A stretch of DNA of 64,000 bases from Roseococcus thiosulfatophilus (GTDB taxonomy: Bacteria > Pseudomonadota > Alphaproteobacteria > Acetobacterales > Acetobacteraceae). Every line of letters starts with the position of its first letter. The stretch's first letter is position 1. Both the position numbers and the translations under genes were made by a program. The notes below the pieces were generated by a model. It did no database searches. It worked only from the letters and a program-made list of their open reading frames with translations, and had not been told where the DNA came from. This document shows, piece by piece, positions 9,571 to 19,433 of this stretch. The stretch is from the NCBI RefSeq assembly GCF_017311575.1, contig NZ_JAFFQY010000004.1, positions 62,001 through 126,000 on the forward strand. Reading direction: 5' to 3'.

Positions 9571-10851
9571 TTACAGCCCTTGCGGCTGCCCGGCCACCGC
9601 CAGCGCCAGGGTGTTCGCGCGCAGGAAGCGCCGCCCCGCGCGCGTCACGTCCTCGCGCGTCAGCGCCGCCAGCCGCGCCGGCCGCCCGGCCAGCCATTCG
9701 GGTGCGCGGCCGGTCTGGCGCAGCCCCAGCAAAAGCGAGGCGGTGCGCCGGCTGTCGGTGAATTGCAGCGGCAGGGAGCCGGCCAGGAAGGCGACCGCGT
9801 CGCGCAGCTCCTCCTCGGTGGGGCCGTCCTGCGCCATTTCCGTCCAGCCCTCGCGCACCAGGCGCCAGACCTCGCTGGCCCGGGCGTTCTCGGTGGAGAC
9901 GACGCCCTGCACCAGCGCCTGCCCGAAGGCGACGGAGAGCCCGGCGCCGATGCCATAGGTCAGCCCGCGCTCCTCGCGGATGGTCCGCATCAGGCGCGAA
10001 CTGAAGCCGCCGCCCGCCAGGATGCGCAGCGCCACCTGGCTCGCCTCCCAGTCCGGGTCGGTGGGGGGCAGGGCGTCCTGGCCGAAGACCATGTGCGACT
10101 GCGGGCCCGGCATGGGGCGTAGCATCTTGCCGAACATCTCCATGGGGCCGGGGGGCGTGAGTTCGGGCGGGGTGCCGGGGGGCAGGGCGCCGAACAGCTC
10201 ACCCAGCACGGAACGCAGCCCGGCCGCGTCCAGCGCGCCGGCGGCCACCACCTGCACGCCGCCGCGATGAAGCTGCGCTTCCAGCGCCGTGCGGATGTCA
10301 CCGGTGGTGATGGTCCCGATGGTCTCGGGCGTGGCGGCCCGGCCGAGGCTGGAGCGGGGAAAACCCGCCTCCCAGAAGGCGCGGCGCGCCACGGCGCCGG
10401 GGCTTTCCGTCTGCTGCCGCGCGGCCAGCAGGGCGCGGGCGCGCACCCGGGCCACGGCGTCCTCGTCGAGGCGCGGGGCGGTCATGGCCAGCCGCGCCAG
10501 CGGCACGGCCTGGGGCAGCGCGTCGGTCAGGGTGCGGAAGCTACCCTCGAAGACATCGGCGCGGGCGGAGAAGCCGAGGCCGATCCCCTCATCGGAGAGC
10601 GCATCGCTGAACTCGGTGGCGCGCAGGTCGCCCGCCCCCTCGGTGAGCAAGGAGGCCGCCATGCCGGCCAGCCCCTCGCGCCCCTCGGGCTCCAGCGCCT
10701 GCCCGCCGGCCCAGGACCAGGCGACCGAGACGACGGGCACCGAATGATCCTCGACGAGCCAGGCGGTGACGCCGCCCGCCTCGACGATCTGGATGGGCAC
10801 GGAGAAGCCGCGCCGCGCGGGCAGCGTCACGCCGAACTGGGTCTCGGACAT
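9571..10851 (-). CDS. M16 family peptidase-like protein, catalytically inactive partner
   Basis: This 426-residue protein has the two-lobed M16 (insulinase/processing peptidase) fold but lacks the HxxEH zinc motif; the matching region reads GREGLAGMAASLLTEGAG. The C-terminal lobe keeps the substrate-binding RTIREERGLTYG segment. In M16B systems an inactive subunit pairs with an active one, and the active partner lies immediately upstream with a one-base stop/start overlap. No signal peptide is visible, unlike the partner, so its location is unclear. Confidence 0.88.
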   Translation of the reverse strand: MSETQFGVTLPARRGFSVPIQIVEAGGVTAWLVEDHSVPVVSVAWSWAGGQALEPEGREGLAGMAASLLTEGAGDLRATEFSDALSDEGIGLGFSARADVFEGSFRTLTDALPQAVPLARLAMTAPRLDEDAVARVRARALLAARQQTESPGAVARRAFWEAGFPRSSLGRAATPETIGTITTGDIRTALEAQLHRGGVQVVAAGALDAAGLRSVLGELFGALPPGTPPELTPPGPMEMFGKMLRPMPGPQSHMVFGQDALPPTDPDWEASQVALRILAGGGFSSRLMRTIREERGLTYGIGAGLSVAFGQALVQGVVSTENARASEVWRLVREGWTEMAQDGPTEEELRDAVAFLAGSLPLQFTDSRRTASLLLGLRQTGRAPEWLAGRPARLAALTREDVTRAGRRFLRANTLALAVAGQPQGL

Positions 10852-12266
10852 CAGGCGTCTCCGGGCAGCAGCCAGCCGGCCATGTTGGCCCCCGGCGCGC
10901 CGAGAACCTGGCGCGCGGCGGCATTGACCTGTTCGAGGGTGACGGAGGCGAGGCGTTGCGGCCAGAACTCCACGGCGTCCAAGGGCAGGCCGATGGACAG
11001 CGCGCCGCCCAGCATGCGCGGCGCGGCGCCCAAGCCATCCAGCGACAGCAGGGCGCCGGCCGTCTCCTGGCGGATGGAGCGGCGCAGCTCGGCCTCCGTC
11101 GCGCCGGAATCCAGCAGTTCGGACAGCACGGTGTTCAGCGCCTGCTCGATGCGCTCCGTGCTCACGCCCGGGCGGGGGGTGGCATAGAGGAAGAAGCTGC
11201 CAACCCCCAGCACTTGGCCGGAATAGGAGGCGCCGGCGCCGACGGCCAGCCCCTCCTCCACCAGCGCCTTGTGGATGCGCGAGCCGGTGCCGCCGCCCAG
11301 CAGATGCGCCAGCACGTCCAGCGCGTCATGCCGCGAGCGGTCGCCCCAGGTGGCGGAGGGGGCGGCGAAGGCGCGCAGGAAGGAGGGTTCGCGCACGCCC
11401 GGGTCGCGGCGGATCAGGCGTGCCTCGCCCGCCGCCTCGGGCGGGGCGGCGCGGTCGCGGATGACCTCGGGGCGGGAGGGGACGGGGCCGTAGAATTCCT
11501 CGGCCCAGCGGCGCAGATCGGCCTCGCGCACATCGCCCGCCACCACCAGGGTGCAGTTGGAGGGCGCGTAGAAGCGGGCGTGGAAATCGATCATGTCCTG
11601 CCGGGTGATGGCGCGGATCTCATCCTCCCAGCCGATGATGGGGCGGCCGCGCCAATGCTGCGGGCCCCACAGGGTGGCGTCGAACTCCTCGCGGAAGCGG
11701 CTGCGGGGGTTGGATTCGACCACCTGGCGCCGTTCCTCCAGCACCACGGACCGCTCGGCCTCGTATTCATCGGGCGGCATGAGGGGGGCGGCGAGGCGGT
11801 CCGCCTCCAGCCGCATCATCAGCGGCAGGCGCGAGGCCTCGACCGTCTGGAAATAGGCCGTCATGTCGCGGCTGGTGAAGGCGTTGTCCTGCCCGCCCTC
11901 CCGCGCCACCACGCGGCTGAAGGCGCCGGAGGGCACGTTGGGGCTGCCCTTGAACATCATGTGTTCGAGATAGTGCGCGATGCCGGACTTGCCCGCCGGG
12001 TCCTCGCCGGAGCCGGCCGCCACATAGAGGTAATGGGCCGCCACCGGCGCGCGGCGGTTCTCGGCCAGCACCACCCGCAGCCCGTTGTCCAGCGTCCAGC
12101 TCACGGCGCCGAAGAGCGGCTGGTCCGGCCCGCGGCGGGCGGTGCGGAGCGGGGGTGTGGCCGCCTGGGCCAGCCCCTCGCGCGGGGTGGCGAGGGCGGG
12201 CAGGGCCAGGCTGGCGGCGGCGCCCTTCAGCGCGGTGCGGCGGGTCAATGCGATCATCCGCCGCAT
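10851..12266 (-). CDS. M16 family zinc peptidase, active subunit
   Basis: This 471-residue metallopeptidase has the inverted zinc motif HYLEH at 98-102 and a downstream acidic stretch (EAERSVVLEE) that supplies the third zinc ligand. The N-terminus (TRRTALKGAAASLALPALA) looks like a Tat or Sec signal peptide, so it is probably periplasmic. It is coupled to the inactive M16 gene downstream; the two probably form a heterodimer, as in mitochondrial processing peptidase and bacterial relatives. Substrate unknown. Confidence 0.92.
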   Translation of the reverse strand: MRRMIALTRRTALKGAAASLALPALATPREGLAQAATPPLRTARRGPDQPLFGAVSWTLDNGLRVVLAENRRAPVAAHYLYVAAGSGEDPAGKSGIAHYLEHMMFKGSPNVPSGAFSRVVAREGGQDNAFTSRDMTAYFQTVEASRLPLMMRLEADRLAAPLMPPDEYEAERSVVLEERRQVVESNPRSRFREEFDATLWGPQHWRGRPIIGWEDEIRAITRQDMIDFHARFYAPSNCTLVVAGDVREADLRRWAEEFYGPVPSRPEVIRDRAAPPEAAGEARLIRRDPGVREPSFLRAFAAPSATWGDRSRHDALDVLAHLLGGGTGSRIHKALVEEGLAVGAGASYSGQVLGVGSFFLYATPRPGVSTERIEQALNTVLSELLDSGATEAELRRSIRQETAGALLSLDGLGAAPRMLGGALSIGLPLDAVEFWPQRLASVTLEQVNAAARQVLGAPGANMAGWLLPGDA

Positions 12267-12321
12267 GTGGGGAGGCGGGGGCGGCTTCGCCAGAATGCCG
12301 CCAAGCTTCCCGTGGTCAGGA

Positions 12322-12900
12322 TCACCAGAAGCGCAGGCGATCCAGGCTGAGGTTTTCCAGCACCCCGCGCCGCTCGGGCTGGATGATGGGCGTCTCGCCC
12401 TCCACCACCGGGCGGCCCAGGGCCGCGTTCTCGCGCAGGCGCTGGGCCTCGCGGTTCGGGTCCACCGGCACGCCGGGGGGCGGCGGGTCGCGCCAGAAGA
12501 GGGCCCGGTCCACCAGGGTGCGGTTCACATTCTCGGTCCGGGTGGCTTCCTGGTCGAGGGTGGAGCGGATGTCCTGCGGCACGGGGGTGCCGGTCTGCGC
12601 CAGCAGGGCGGCCTCGCCCGGGGTGGGGGCGGCGGGGCGGCCGGGCACGCCGCCGGTCAGCAGCGCCTCGGCCTGCTCGCGCGCGGCGCGTTCCTGCGGG
12701 CGGGTGGTGCCCGGGCGCGGCGGCGGCAGCTGCCCCAGCGAGGGCGGCATGGAGAGCGGCGCGCGCGTCATCACCTGGAATTCATCCGGCGCGTCGCGCG
12801 TCAGGCCGAGCGTGCGGGCGGTGTCCTGGCCGCAGCCGGCCAGGAGGCCCGCTGCGAGCACGGCGCCCAGCAGGGGGCGAAATTGAGGGGCAAGCTTCAT
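12322..12900 (-). CDS. DUF3035 lipoprotein
   Basis: This is a 192-residue predicted lipoprotein of unknown function. The signal peptide ends in a lipobox, AAGLLAGC, with the acylated Cys near residue 23. The rest is Pro-, Arg- and Glu-rich and matches the DUF3035 family found after lspA in alphaproteobacteria (DAPDEFQVMTRAPLSMPP). The ATG at 12900 overlaps the lspA stop by three bases; a longer frame from 12966 would run back into lspA and spoil the signal peptide. It may itself be a substrate of the adjacent lspA product. Confidence 0.85.
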   Translation of the reverse strand: MKLAPQFRPLLGAVLAAGLLAGCGQDTARTLGLTRDAPDEFQVMTRAPLSMPPSLGQLPPPRPGTTRPQERAAREQAEALLTGGVPGRPAAPTPGEAALLAQTGTPVPQDIRSTLDQEATRTENVNRTLVDRALFWRDPPPPGVPVDPNREAQRLRENAALGRPVVEGETPIIQPERRGVLENLSLDRLRFW

Positions 12901-13400
12901 GACGCTTCCTTGCGCTTGCTTTCCGGCCGGATCAAGGCGTCCCCCACCAGGGCGAGCACCCCGCACACGATGGCCGCGTCAGCGACGTTGAACACATACC
13001 AGTGCCAGCCCCAGGCGTGAACGTCCACGAAGTCCACCACCGCGCCAAATCGCAGCCGGTCAATGACATTGCCGATGGCGCCGCCGATGACGGCGCCGAG
13101 CGCCAGGGCCACGAGGCGCGTCTCGGCCCGGCTGAGCCAGCGCAGCAGGAAGCCCGCCACCACCAGCGCGATTCCGGCCAGGATGACGTGGTTCCAGGCG
13201 CCCTCGCCCGAGAACAACCCGAAGGTGACCCCCCGGTTCCAGACCATGGTGAGGTCGAGCCCCACCGGGCCCAGCGCCAGCAGCGGGATGTGCTGGCGCA
13301 GCGGCAGTTCCACCACCTCCAGGATCCACCACTTGCTGGCCTGGTCGGCCAGCAGCAGCAGGGCGGCGAAGATGAGGCCGGTGCGGAGGGGGTGCGTCAC
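12897..13400 (-). CDS. lspA: Lipoprotein signal peptidase
   Basis: LspA is the inner-membrane aspartyl peptidase that removes prolipoprotein signal peptides. The 167-residue protein has four hydrophobic segments and both catalytic Asp motifs, GNVIDR and FNVADAAI. The start is a GTG at 13400 that overlaps the ileS stop (GTGA); a much longer frame upstream lies wholly inside ileS and is not credible. ileS-lspA is a widely conserved pair. Confidence 0.95.
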   Translation of the reverse strand: MTHPLRTGLIFAALLLLADQASKWWILEVVELPLRQHIPLLALGPVGLDLTMVWNRGVTFGLFSGEGAWNHVILAGIALVVAGFLLRWLSRAETRLVALALGAVIGGAIGNVIDRLRFGAVVDFVDVHAWGWHWYVFNVADAAIVCGVLALVGDALIRPESKRKEAS

Positions 13401-16201
13401 GCGGAGACCACGGCCTCGCAGCGGCGGCAGAGGGTGGGGTGGGCGGCGGACTGGCCCACCTCCTCCAGCACCTTCCAGCAGCGGTCGCATTTCTGGCCGG
13501 GGGCCAGCGCCACGTCGAGGCTGGTTTCCGCCCCCTCCGCCAGCGTGACCTTCGAGACGATGAGGGTTTCCGCCCAGGTCGCGGCGTCCAGCGTGGCGGC
13601 CGCGTCGGCCGGCGCCAGGGTCAGCGTGACCGCGGCCTGGAGCGAGGAGCCGAAGGTGCCATCGCGCCGGTGGTCCTCCAGGCTGCCCGTGACCAGCTTC
13701 CGCAGGCGGCGGATATCGGCCCATTTCGCGGCCAGCGCGTCATCCCGCCAGTTTTCTGGCAGTTCCGGGAAGAGCTGGAGATGCACGCTTTCGGCCCCCT
13801 CGCCAAAGCGGGCGGCCCAGGCTTCCTCCGCCGTGAAGACCAGCACCGGCGCCAGCCAGGCGCAGAGGCAGCGGTGCAGGCTGTCCAGCACCGTGCGCGC
13901 GCTGCGGCGGCGCAGCGAATCCTGCGCGTCGCAGTAGAGGCTGTCCTTGCGGATGTCGAAATAGAAGGCGCTGAGGTCCGTCGCGCAGAAATTGTGGATG
14001 TCCGGCAGCACGCCGTTCCAGTCATGCGTGGCCACGGCGCGGCGCACGCGCGCATCCAGTTCCGTCAGCCGGTGCAGCACCCAGCGTTCGAGTTCCGGCA
14101 TCTCGGCCACCGGCACGCGCTCCGTGCCGTCGAAGCCGGCGAGGTTGCCCAGCAGCCAGCGCAGCGTGTTGCGGATGCGGCGGTAGAGTTCCGCCTGCTG
14201 CTCCAGGATGTTCTTGCCGATGCGGAGGTCTTCGGCCGTGTCGGAATTCATCACCCACAGGCGCAGGATATCGGCGCCGTATTTGGCGATGACCTCCTGC
14301 GGCGCGGTGACGTTGCCGAGCGACTTGGACATCTTCCGCCCGCTCTCATCCAGCACGAAGCCATGCGTCAGCACGGCCTTGAAGGGCGCCACCCCGCGCG
14401 TGCCGACGGATTCCAGCAGCGAGGATTGGAACCAGCCGCGATGCTGGTCGCTGCCTTCCAGATAGAGATCGGCCGGGAAAGGCAGGTCGCGCGGGGGCAG
14501 GACGAAGGCGTGGGTGGAGCCGGATTCGAACCAGACATCCACGATGTCCATGACCTGTTCGTAGTCGTCCGGGTTGCGGTCGTTGCCCCCGCCGGCGGAG
14601 CCGGCCTCAGGATTGAGGAACCGCGCGGCCGCGTCGGGCTGGTACCAGGCATCCGCGCCCTCGCTGCGGAAGGCGTCCACGATGCGCTGCATCACCGTGG
14701 GGTCGCGCAGCACCTCGCCCGTGCGCTTCTCGACGAAGACGGCGATGGGCACGCCCCAGGCGCGCTGGCGGCTGATGCACCAGTCGGGCCGCGAGGCCAC
14801 CATGCCGCCGATGCGGTTGCGGCCGACATCGGGGATGAAGGTGGTGGCGGCGATGGCGTCGAGCGACTTTTGCCGGATGGCATTGCTGTCATCCATCGCG
14901 ATGAACCATTGCGGCGTCGCGCGGAAGATGACGGGCTTCTTGGAGCGCCAGCTGTGCGGGTAGCTGTGCGTCAGCTTGCCCTTGGCGACGAGGGTGCCGG
15001 CGGCTTCGCAGGCGGCATAGACGGCATCATGCGCCTTGAAGACGTGCAGGCCTTCGAAGCCGGGGGCGTGGTGGGTGAAGGTGCCGTCATCATTCACCGT
15101 CTCGGGCACCGGCAGCCCATGCGCGCGGCCGAGGTTGAAGTCGTCCTCGCCATGGCCGGGGGCGATGTGGACGAAGCCGGTGCCGGCCTCGGTGGTGACG
15201 AAATCGCCCGGCAGCAGCGGCACGTCGAAATCGTAGCCGGCCCCGCGCAGCGGGTGGGCGGCGATGGCGCCGGCCAGTTCCGCGCCCTTCAGCACGCGGT
15301 GCAGGCTGTGCGCGCCCAGCCCCGCATCCTCGGCGAATTTCGGCAGCAGGGGCAGGGCGACCAGCAGCGTTTCGCCGACGCGCAGATGGCTGCCCTCGGC
15401 CACGCCCTCCACATGCACCAGCGCGTAGTCAATCTCCGGCCCATAGGCCACGGCGCGGTTGCCAGGGATGGTCCAGGGCGTCGTGGTCCAGATCACCACG
15501 CTGGCGCCCGCCTCCGGCCCGCTCACGATCGGGAAGCGCGCCCACAGCGTCGGGCTCACATGGTCGTGATACTCGATCTCCGCCTCGGCCAGCGCCGTCT
15601 TTTCCACCGGGCTCCACATCACCGGCCGCAGCCCGCGATAGAGCGAGCCATTCATCAGGAACCGCCCGATCTCCTCGACGATCACGCTCTCGGACGGGAA
15701 ATCCATCGTGGCATAGCGGTTCGCCCAATCCCCCGCGACGCCCAGGCGCGAAAATTCCTTGCGCTGCACCTCCAGCCAATGCGCGGCATAGGCGCGGCAT
15801 TCGGCGCGGAACTCCAGGACGGGCACCTCGTCCTTGTTCTTCTTCTTCGCGCGGTATTCCTCCTCGACCTTCCACTCGATGGGCAGGCCGTGGCAGTCCC
15901 AGCCGGGCACGTATTCGGCGTCATAGCCCGACATCTGCGCCGCGCGGTTGATGACGTCCTTCAGGATCTTGTTCAGCGCGTGCCCGATGTGCAGCGGGCC
16001 GTTCGCATAGGGCGGGCCGTCATGCAGCACGAATTTCGGCCGCGCGGCCGAGGCCTCGCGCAGCTTCCGCCACAAATCCTGCTGCGCCCAGCGGGCCAGC
16101 ATGGCGGGCTCGCGCTTGGGCAGGTCGCCCTTCATCGGGAAGGGGGTCTGCGGCAGGAAGACCGTCTGCCGGTAGTCGCGCGGGGGAGGGGCGTCGTTCA
16201 T
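13397..16201 (-). CDS. ileS: Isoleucyl-tRNA synthetase
   Basis: This class I aminoacyl-tRNA synthetase charges tRNA-Ile. The 934-residue protein has HIGH at 71-74 and KMSKS at about 623-627, the editing (CP1) domain between them, and a C-terminal zinc finger with CDRC and CRRC pairs, so it is the zinc-containing bacterial type. It lies downstream of ribF, as in many proteobacteria, with about 150 non-coding bases between. Confidence 0.98.
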   Translation of the reverse strand: MNDAPPPRDYRQTVFLPQTPFPMKGDLPKREPAMLARWAQQDLWRKLREASAARPKFVLHDGPPYANGPLHIGHALNKILKDVINRAAQMSGYDAEYVPGWDCHGLPIEWKVEEEYRAKKKNKDEVPVLEFRAECRAYAAHWLEVQRKEFSRLGVAGDWANRYATMDFPSESVIVEEIGRFLMNGSLYRGLRPVMWSPVEKTALAEAEIEYHDHVSPTLWARFPIVSGPEAGASVVIWTTTPWTIPGNRAVAYGPEIDYALVHVEGVAEGSHLRVGETLLVALPLLPKFAEDAGLGAHSLHRVLKGAELAGAIAAHPLRGAGYDFDVPLLPGDFVTTEAGTGFVHIAPGHGEDDFNLGRAHGLPVPETVNDDGTFTHHAPGFEGLHVFKAHDAVYAACEAAGTLVAKGKLTHSYPHSWRSKKPVIFRATPQWFIAMDDSNAIRQKSLDAIAATTFIPDVGRNRIGGMVASRPDWCISRQRAWGVPIAVFVEKRTGEVLRDPTVMQRIVDAFRSEGADAWYQPDAAARFLNPEAGSAGGGNDRNPDDYEQVMDIVDVWFESGSTHAFVLPPRDLPFPADLYLEGSDQHRGWFQSSLLESVGTRGVAPFKAVLTHGFVLDESGRKMSKSLGNVTAPQEVIAKYGADILRLWVMNSDTAEDLRIGKNILEQQAELYRRIRNTLRWLLGNLAGFDGTERVPVAEMPELERWVLHRLTELDARVRRAVATHDWNGVLPDIHNFCATDLSAFYFDIRKDSLYCDAQDSLRRRSARTVLDSLHRCLCAWLAPVLVFTAEEAWAARFGEGAESVHLQLFPELPENWRDDALAAKWADIRRLRKLVTGSLEDHRRDGTFGSSLQAAVTLTLAPADAAATLDAATWAETLIVSKVTLAEGAETSLDVALAPGQKCDRCWKVLEEVGQSAAHPTLCRRCEAVVSA

Positions 16202-16348
16202 GGGGCGAGGGTCTCATCCCCGCGCAAGGCGGGGCGTCAGGGGTGGCGCGCGAAGGGGTTCCCGGCCCTCAGACGAGGACCGGGCCGGGAATTCGAAAGA
16301 TCGGCGCCTGGTGCATGCTGTGGATATGCGTGCGCCCCGCACCCCTGG

Positions 16349-17266
16349 TCAAGCCAGCAGCGCGCGGGCGGCCGCGGCATCGGCCGCGATCTGGGTGGTG
16401 AGTTCCTGGAAGTTCGCGAATTTGCGCTCATCCCGGATGAAGGCCAGCAGCGCGACCTCGACCTCCTGCCCGTAGAGGTCGCCCTGGAAATCAAACAGAT
16501 GCGCCTCCAGCCGCGAGACGGGGTCGCCTCCCAGGGTCGGCCGGCGGCCGAGATTGGCGACGCCCGGCACCACCCGCCCATCGGCCAGGGTCGCGCGCAC
16601 GGCATAGACGCCCCGCGCCGGCTCCAGGTGGCGGCCGAGCGGAATGTTGGCCGTGGGAAAGCCGATGGTCCGCCCCCGCGCATCCCCGTGCGTGACGGGC
16701 CCGCGGATGGACCAGGGGCGCCCGAGCAGAACCGCCGCGCGTTCCGGATAGCCATCCTGCAATTGCCGGCGGATGCGGGTGGAGCTGATGGGCCCCTCGC
16801 TGTCCGCCAAATGCCGCACTATGGAAAGCCCGATGCCCCGCGCCTCGGCCGCCGCCTGGAGAACGGCGATGTTGCCGCCGCGCCGGTGGCCGAAGGCGAA
16901 GTCGCCGCCGCAGGCCAGGTGCCTGGCACCCAGGCCCCGGTGGAGTACGTCCTCCACGAAGGCCTCGGCCGACATGGTGCTGAACGCGCCGTCGAAGGGC
17001 ACCGCCACCACGGCCTTCGCGCCCAGCCCCGCCAGCGCCGCCGCCTTGGCCGGCAGCAGGGTCAGGCGGAAGGGCGGGTCATCGGGCCGAAAGTGCTCGC
17101 GCGGGTGGGGTTCGAAGGTCAGCGCCACCAAAGGCAGGTCGGGCCGCGCCTGGTGGGCGGCGGCCAGCACCGCCGCATGGCCCCGGTGCACCCCGTCGAA
17201 ATTGCCGAGCGCCACCGTCCCGCCGCGCGCCTCGGGCGGCAGGGCGCGCCAATCCGTGTGGATCAT
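16349..17266 (-). CDS. ribF: Bifunctional riboflavin kinase / FAD synthetase
   Basis: RibF makes FMN and then FAD from riboflavin. The 305-residue protein has the N-terminal nucleotidyltransferase domain (ALGNFDGVHRGH) and the C-terminal flavokinase domain (GDARGRTIGFPTANI, then ARGVYAVRA). It starts four bases inside the end of the LOG-family gene and precedes ileS-lspA in the direction of transcription. Confidence 0.96.
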   Translation of the reverse strand: MIHTDWRALPPEARGGTVALGNFDGVHRGHAAVLAAAHQARPDLPLVALTFEPHPREHFRPDDPPFRLTLLPAKAAALAGLGAKAVVAVPFDGAFSTMSAEAFVEDVLHRGLGARHLACGGDFAFGHRRGGNIAVLQAAAEARGIGLSIVRHLADSEGPISSTRIRRQLQDGYPERAAVLLGRPWSIRGPVTHGDARGRTIGFPTANIPLGRHLEPARGVYAVRATLADGRVVPGVANLGRRPTLGGDPVSRLEAHLFDFQGDLYGQEVEVALLAFIRDERKFANFQELTTQIAADAAAARALLA

Positions 17267-17859
17267 GTCTCGGTCTTCGTCATCCAGCGGGTGATGGCCG
17301 GCGGCGTCCAGGCCTCCAGCGCGTCCAGCGCGGCCTCGGGCGTGTCGGCGCGGAGCGCCAGGCCCGCGTGGCGCGGCTGCACGAATCCGCCCTCCACCAT
17401 CCGGTCCAGCAGGGCGAAGAAGGGCGCCCAGTAGCCATCCGTGTCGAGATAGACCAACCCCTTCCCATGGATGCCGAGCTGCGCCCAGGACTGGATTTCC
17501 ACGCTTTCCTCCAGCGTGCCGATGCCGCCGGGCAGCACCACGAAGCCGTCGGAGAGCTCGTTCATCATCTGCTTGCGGACATGCATGGAGGGAACGACGC
17601 GCAGCTCGGTCACGCCGCCATGGCCGAGCTCGCGGTCCATCAGCGCCTCGGGGATCACGCCGATCACCTCGGCGCCGGCCTTGATGGCGGCATCGGCCAC
17701 GATGCCCATCAGCCCCACCTTGCCCCCGCCATAGACGAGGCCGAGGCCCCGCGCCGCGATGGCGCGGCCGAGTGCCGTGGCCAGTTCGGCATGGCGCGGG
17801 TCGGCCCCCGGCTGGGCGCCGCAGAAGACGCAGACGCGGCGGAAGGGCGCGTCAGCCAC
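17263..17859 (-). CDS. LOG family protein (cytokinin riboside monophosphate phosphoribohydrolase type)
   Basis: This 198-residue Rossmann-fold protein carries the LOG signature PGGIGTLEE at 110-118 and an upstream YGGGKVGLMG nucleotide-binding loop. Family members release a free base from nucleoside 5'-monophosphates; in bacteria the physiological substrate is often AMP or unknown. Its start overlaps the end of the MaoC gene by 8 bases and its stop overlaps ribF by 4, so all three are probably co-transcribed. Confidence 0.9.
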   Translation of the reverse strand: MADAPFRRVCVFCGAQPGADPRHAELATALGRAIAARGLGLVYGGGKVGLMGIVADAAIKAGAEVIGVIPEALMDRELGHGGVTELRVVPSMHVRKQMMNELSDGFVVLPGGIGTLEESVEIQSWAQLGIHGKGLVYLDTDGYWAPFFALLDRMVEGGFVQPRHAGLALRADTPEAALDALEAWTPPAITRWMTKTET

Positions 17860-18271
17860 GGGCCGGCACCATCACCGTCGCTTCGCCCTCGATCACCGGC
17901 TTGCCGCCGACGAGGCAGGTGGTGCTGAGCGTGGCGCGGCGCTTGGCCGGGTCGAGCGCCGTGATTTCCACCACCGCCGTCACCGTGTCGCCGATCTTCA
18001 CCGGCGCGCGGAATTTCAGCGTCTGGCCCATATAGATGGTGCCCGGCCCCGGCAGCCTGGTGCCCAGCACGGCCGAGATCAGCCCGGCCGAAAGCATCCC
18101 ATGCGCGATGCGCTGCTTGAACATGGTGCCGGCCGCGTGCTCGGCATCAATATGGACGGGGTTGGTGTCGCCCGAGACGGCGGCGAACATCAGGATGTCC
18201 GCTTCCGTGATGGTCTTGGAAAAGCGCGCCGTCTGGCCGACGCTGAGGTCCTCGAAGGCGAAACCGTCCAT
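17852..18271 (-). CDS. MaoC family (R)-enoyl-CoA hydratase-like protein
   Basis: This is a 139-residue hot-dog-fold protein. The active-site segment SGDTNPVHID and the following IAHGMLSAG match (R)-specific enoyl-CoA hydratases such as PhaJ, which add water to trans-2-enoyl-CoA. Such enzymes feed polyhydroxyalkanoate or fatty acid pathways, but nothing adjacent confirms that role. It is the first gene of a tightly packed MaoC-LOG-ribF unit. Confidence 0.88.
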   Translation of the reverse strand: MDGFAFEDLSVGQTARFSKTITEADILMFAAVSGDTNPVHIDAEHAAGTMFKQRIAHGMLSAGLISAVLGTRLPGPGTIYMGQTLKFRAPVKIGDTVTAVVEITALDPAKRRATLSTTCLVGGKPVIEGEATVMVPARG

Positions 18272-18336
18272 GTGCTAGCAGCCCCTGCTTTCTCGCGGCC
18301 AGGGTGTAGCCGCTCAGGCGCCGGGCGCAACAGGGT

Positions 18337-18759
18337 TCAGCGGCGCGTCTCGGTGCGCCCCAGCTGGCGGCCCTGGGCGTCGTAATGGCGCGTCACGCCG
18401 CCGCGCGTCTCGGAGCGGCCGGTCATGCGGCCCTGGGCGTCGTAGTGGCGCTGGGTGTCGCCCCGCGTCTCGGTGCGGCCGGCCGCGCGGCCCTGCGCGT
18501 CATAGAGGCGGGTGGTGTCGCCCCGGACCTCCGCCCGGCCGGTGGCACGCCCCTGGGCGTCATAGTCGCGCCGCGTGTCCCCGCGCAGCTCGCTGCGGCC
18601 GGTGGCGCGCCCCTGCGCGTCATACTGTCGCAGCGTGTCGCCGCGCCGCTCCTCGCGCCCCAGGCTGCGCCCCTGTGCATCGAATTCGCGCTTGGTCTGC
18701 CCCGAGGCGTCGAGCGCCGGCAGGGAGAGGAGGAGGGCGGTGAGGAAGGCGGGCCACAT
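18337..18759 (-). CDS. Secreted protein made of six 20-residue tandem repeats
   Basis: After a Sec signal peptide (about residues 1-20) the 140-residue protein is almost wholly six tandem units of 20 residues with the pattern (E/Q/D/L/H)(F/Y)DAQGRxxGRxExRGDTxR. At DNA level this is a 60-bp period from about 18337 to 18690. The YDAQGR core recalls YD/RHS-type beta repeats, but the units are shorter than RHS units and no RHS core is present. The protein is highly charged. Near-identical repeats suggest recent expansion by slippage or unequal exchange. Function unknown. Confidence 0.8.
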   Translation of the reverse strand: MWPAFLTALLLSLPALDASGQTKREFDAQGRSLGREERRGDTLRQYDAQGRATGRSELRGDTRRDYDAQGRATGRAEVRGDTTRLYDAQGRAAGRTETRGDTQRHYDAQGRMTGRSETRGGVTRHYDAQGRQLGRTETRR

Positions 18760-18788
18760 GCGGCGAAGCCTTCCCCGCCCTCATGGCG

Positions 18789-19433
18789 TCAAGAAGGCAG
18801 CAATCGGGCGATGGTGACCTCGCGCAGCGTGCGATCCTCCAGTTCCAGGGAGGTCGGCACGGCGTGGCGGGAGAGGGGTTCCAGCCCCTCGCGCGGGAGG
18901 TAGGCGCGGCCCGGATCGGCCAGCCAGACCTCGATGCCCGCCGCCGCCATGGCGCGCAGCCAGGGCAGGATATGGGCGGTCATCGGCGCCTCGTAGCAGA
19001 CATCCCCGGCCAGGATGACGTCCCAGCGGGGCGGGTCGCCCACCACGTCGCGGTCCTGCGTGGTCACGGAAACGCCGTTGAGCGCGGCGTTCAGGCGGAT
19101 GGCGGTGACGGCCATGGGGTCAATTTCCGCGGCCTCGACCATCGCGGCGCCCGATTGCGCGGCGGCGATGGCCGCGATGCCGCAGCCCGCCGCGAAATCC
19201 AGCACCCGCCGCCCGCGCACCCGTTCGGGCGCGTCCAGGATGCTGCGCGCCAGGGCCTGCCCGCCCGGCCAGGCGAAGGCCCAGAAGGGGGGCTCGATGC
19301 CCTTCCGCGCCAGGAATTCCTCGCTGGCGTGCCAGATGGGGGTGATCTCGCTGGCCAGATGCAGCCGGATTTCCGGCACCAGCGGCGCCGTGCCGATGGT
19401 GGTCTGCGCCGTGATGAAGCCCTCGGCGTTCAA
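18789..19433 (-). CDS. SAM-dependent methyltransferase, ETFB lysine methyltransferase (METTL20)-like
   Basis: This 214-residue class I methyltransferase has motif I VLDFAAGCGIAAIAAA and the segment FWAFAWPGGQALAR. That segment and the later DVILAGDVCYE resemble the METTL20 / bacterial EtfB lysine methyltransferase group, which modifies the electron-transfer flavoprotein beta subunit. This assignment is by sequence resemblance only; a general protein methyltransferase call is safe. Its start overlaps the ubiA stop by four bases. Confidence 0.8.
   Translation of the reverse strand: MNAEGFITAQTTIGTAPLVPEIRLHLASEITPIWHASEEFLARKGIEPPFWAFAWPGGQALARSILDAPERVRGRRVLDFAAGCGIAAIAAAQSGAAMVEAAEIDPMAVTAIRLNAALNGVSVTTQDRDVVGDPPRWDVILAGDVCYEAPMTAHILPWLRAMAAAGIEVWLADPGRAYLPREGLEPLSRHAVPTSLELEDRTLREVTIARLLPS

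Noticed and set aside
16202-16348. Regulatory RNA between ribF and ileS
   Set aside because: Some GC inverted repeats are present, but I see no T-box features (T-boxes are mainly in Gram-positives) and no conserved motif.
18337-18690. Non-coding satellite or CRISPR-like repeat
   Set aside because: The 60-base period is in frame, codes for a regular 20-residue motif after a signal peptide, and has no spacers.
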